NCBI RefSeq assembly: GCF_031143425.1
Contig: NC_090443.1
Coordinates: 1,054,354,554-1,054,418,553 of the forward strand
Source: Pleurodeles waltl
Taxonomy: Eukaryota > Chordata > Amphibia > Caudata > Salamandridae
Length of the DNA stretch: 64,000 bases
Reading direction: 5' to 3'
Below are positions 61,304 through 64,000 of the stretch, one piece after another (the stretch's first letter is position 1; each line of letters opens with the position of its first letter). The notes beneath the pieces are model-generated. The model saw nothing but the letters and a program-made list of their open reading frames with translations, made no database searches and was not told the origin of the DNA. A program made the translations under genes and the position numbers.

Positions 61304-63988
61304 TGTAAGGAAATGCCTCCTTGGCATGGTTGCCCCCTGACTTTTTGCCTTTGCTGATGCTATGTTTACAATTGAAAGTGTGCTGAGGCCTGCTAACCAG
61401 GCCCCAGCACCAGTGTTCTTTCCCTAACCTGTACTTTTGTATCCACAATTGGCAGACCCTGGCATCCAGATAAGCCCCTTGTAACTGGTACTTCTGGTAC
61501 CAAGGGCCCTGATGCCAAGGAAGGTCTCTAAGGGCTGCAGCATGTCTTATGCCACCCTGGAGACCTCTCACTCAGCACAGACACACTGCTTGCCAGCTTG
61601 TGTGTGCTAGTGAGGACAAAACGAGTAAGTCGACATGGCACTCCCCTCAGGGTGCCATGCCAGCCTCTCACTGCCTATGCAGTATAGGTAAGACACCCCT
61701 CTAGCAGGCCTTACAGCCCTAAGGCAGGGTGCACTATACCATAGGTGAGGGTACCAGTGCATGAGCATGGTACCCCTACAGTGTCTAAACAAAACCTTAG
61801 ACATTGTAAGTGCAGGGTAGCCATAAGAGTATATGGTCTGGGAGTCTGTCAAACACGAACTCCACAGCACCATAATGGCTACACTGAAAACTGGGAAGTT
61901 TGGTATCAAACTTCTCAGCACAATAAATGCACACTGATGCCAGTGTACATTTTATTGCATAATACCCCCCAGAGGGCACCTTAGAGGTGCCCCCTGAAAC
62001 TTAACCGACTATCTGTGTAGGCTGACTAGTTCCAGCAGCCTGCCACACTAGACATGTTGCTGGCCCCATGGGGAGAGTGCCTTTGTCACTCTGAGGCCAG
62101 TAACAAAGCCTGCACTGGGTGGAGATGCTAACACCTCCCCCAGGCAGGAGCTGTGACACCTGGCGGTGAGCCTCAAAGGCTCACCCCTTTGTCACAGCAC
62201 CGCAGGACACTCCAGCTAGTGGAGTTGCCCGCCCCCTCCGGCCCGGCCCCCACTTTTGGCGGCAAGGCCGGAGAAAATAATGAGAATAACAAGGAGGAGT
62301 CACTGGCCAGTCAGGACAGCCCCTAAGGTGTCCTGAGCTGAGGTGACTCTAACTTTTAGAAATCCTCCATCTTGCAGATGGAGGATTCCCCCAATAGGGT
62401 TAGGATTGTGACCCCCTCCCCTTGGGAGGAGGCACAAAAAGGGTGTACCCACCCTCAGGGCTAGTAGCCATTGGCTACTAACCCCCCAGACCTAAACACG
62501 CCCTTAAATTTAGTATTTAAGGGCTACCCTGAACCCTAGAAAATCAGATTCCTGCAACTACAAGAAGAAGGACTGCCTAGCTGAAAAACCCCTGCAGAGG
62601 AAGACCAGAAGACGACAACTGCCTTGGCTCCAGAAACTCACCGGCCTGTCTCCTGCCTTCCGAAGATCCTGCTCCAGCGACGCCTTCCAAAGGGACCAGC
62701 GACCTCGACATCCTCTGAGGACTGCCCCTGCTTCGAAAAGACAAGAAACTCCCGAGGACAGCGGACCTGCTCCAAGAAAGGCTGCAACTTTGTTTCCAGC
62801 AGCCTTGAAAGAACCCTGCAAGCTCCCCGCAAGAAGCGTGAGACTTGCAACACTGCACCCGGCGACCCCGACTCGGCTGGTGGAGAACCAACACCTCAGG
62901 GAGGACCCCCGGACTTCTCTACGACTGTGAGTACCAAAACCTGTCCCCCCTGAGCCCCCACAGCGCCGCCTGCAGAGGGAATCCCGAGGCTACCCCTGAC
63001 CGCGACTCTCTGAAACCTAAGTCCCGACGCCTGGAAAAGACCCTGCACCCGCAGCCCCCAGGACCTGAAGGACCGGACTTTCACTGGAGAAGTGACCCCC
63101 AGGAGTCCCTCTCCCTTGCCCAAGTGGAGGTTTCCCAGAGGAAGCCCCCCCTTGCCTGCCTGCAGCGCTGAAGAGATCCGTTGATCTCTCATTGACTAAC
63201 ATTGCGAACCCGACGCTTGTTTCTACACTGCACCCGGCCGCCCCCGCGCCGCTGAGGGTGAAATTTCTGTGTGGGCTTGTGTCCCCCCCGGTGCCCTACA
63301 AAACCCCCCTGGTCTGCCCTCCGAAGACGCGGGTACTTACCTGCAAGCAGACCGGAACCGGGGCACCCCCTTCTCTCCATTCTAGCCTATGCGTTTTGGG
63401 CACCACTTTGAACTCTGCACCTGACCGGCCCTGAGCTGCTGGTGTGGTGACTTTGGGGTTGCTCTGAACCCCCAACGGTGGGCTACCTTGGACCAAGAAC
63501 TGAACCCTGTAAGTGTCTTACTTACCTGGTAAAACTAACAAAAACTTACCTCCCCCAGGAACTGTGAAAATTGCACTAAGTGTCCACTTTTAAAGTAGCT
63601 ATTTGTCAATAACTTGAAAAGTATACATGCAATTGAAATGATTCAAAGTTCCTAATGTACTTACCTGCAATACCTTTCAAACAAGATATTACATGTTAAA
63701 TTTGAACCTGTGGTTCTTAAAATAAACTAAGAAAAGATATTTTTCTATAACAAAACCTATTGGCTGGATTTGTCTCTGAGTGTGTGTACCTCATTTATTG
63801 TCTATGTGTATGTACAACAAATGCTTAACACTACTCCTTGGATAAGCCTACTGCTCGACCACACTACCACAAAATAGAGCATTAGTATTATCTCTTTTTA
63901 CCACTATTTTACCTCTAAGGGGAACCCTTGGACTCTGTGCATGCTATTCCTTACTTTGAAATAGCACATACAGAGCCAACTTCCTACA
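61304..63988 (+). repeat. LTR 4 of the Gmr1-like array
   Basis: 2,685 bp, preceded by an 11-G polypurine tract and followed by the right target duplication. Near 63,677 it has tttcaaac like LTR 1, while LTRs 2 and 3 have ttttaaac. Confidence 0.93.
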
Positions 63989-64000
63989 CATGCACTCTTG
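63989..64000 (+). pseudogene. Target duplication CATGC and resumption of DIRS E recombinase
   Basis: catgcactcttg continues the recombinase gene interrupted at 35,321 (A reads catgcactcctgcgaaat). The window ends here, so the rest of E is not visible. Confidence 0.85.

Larger units (their letters stand above)
35322..63988 (+). mobile_element. Tandem triple Gmr1-like (Ty3/Gypsy) array
   Basis: Four direct LTRs (35,322; 43,090; 53,545; 61,304) alternate with three internal regions, each LTR serving as 3' LTR of one copy and 5' LTR of the next. Only the outer borders show the 5-bp duplication CATGC. The inner LTRs are bordered by PPT and PBS. Copies are nearly identical. It interrupts the DIRS E recombinase. 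Confidence 0.93.

Noticed and set aside
35322..63988. Reading the array as three independent nested insertions
   Set aside because: Inner LTRs are bordered by polypurine tract and primer binding site, not by target duplications, and there is one LTR, not two, between neighbouring internal regions.
35322..63988. An assembly artefact as the full explanation of the array
   Set aside because: It cannot be excluded from sequence alone, but copies carry private differences spread over internal regions and LTRs, and the solo LTR has its own duplication, which argues for real copies.

Overview
The window is vertebrate nuclear DNA, most likely from a salamander or newt. It carries several large DIRS tyrosine-recombinase retrotransposons and very young Gmr1-like Ty3/Gypsy elements stacked in one another, a pattern typical of giant urodele genomes. 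The species call is inference from element content. I found no host gene, tRNA, rRNA or CRISPR array. Every real coding region belongs to a retroelement.

Layout. (1) 217-12,097: DIRS element A, whose gag is split by a complete nested DIRS element B of another family (about 2,366-8,361). B has open gag, RT-RNase H-methyltransferase and recombinase frames and the full set of DIRS termini. (2) 12,098-20,887: old, decayed DNA with a DIRS fossil F (about 14,100-16,500), an integrase fossil, two degenerate tandem repeats, and a 28-bp scar at 19,190-19,217 that is what remains of a 2.7-kb Gmr1-like LTR, still between its 5-bp duplication. (3) 20,888-35,321: a chain of DIRS copies in a TA/TG microsatellite: C, a 505-bp coding-free mini-DIRS, D, then E fused directly to the end of D. 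The last 433 bp of D are inverted relative to C, with both breakpoints at the recombinase junction sequence. (4) 35,322-63,988: a 28.7-kb insertion into the recombinase gene of E, made of four 2.7-kb LTRs and three internal regions in tandem (LTR-int-LTR-int-LTR-int-LTR) with one 5-bp target duplication (CATGC) around the whole array. An inverted solo LTR with its own duplication (CTGAT) sits in the leader of the second internal region. The last bases of the window return to E.

How the parts work. The Gmr1-like polyprotein has the order Gag (SAP-like segment, SCAN-like capsid, zinc knuckle), protease, integrase, reverse transcriptase, RNase H, so integrase precedes RT, unlike ordinary Ty3/Gypsy elements. 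Copy 2 is one open frame of 1,593 codons. Copies 1 and 3 share a one-base deletion at the start of integrase. The DIRS elements encode a zinc-binding Gag, RT-RNase H with a Dam-like methyltransferase-type tail, and a tyrosine recombinase that should insert circular DNA without target duplications. Their internal complementary region (ICR) is the inverted copy of the joined element ends.

The most interesting points are the site-specific rearrangements left by the recombinase (D-E fusion and D inversion), the shared-LTR triple array, the LTR scar, and the SCAN-like capsid. Domain calls come from motif reading and junctions from comparing copies by eye. No database search was run.
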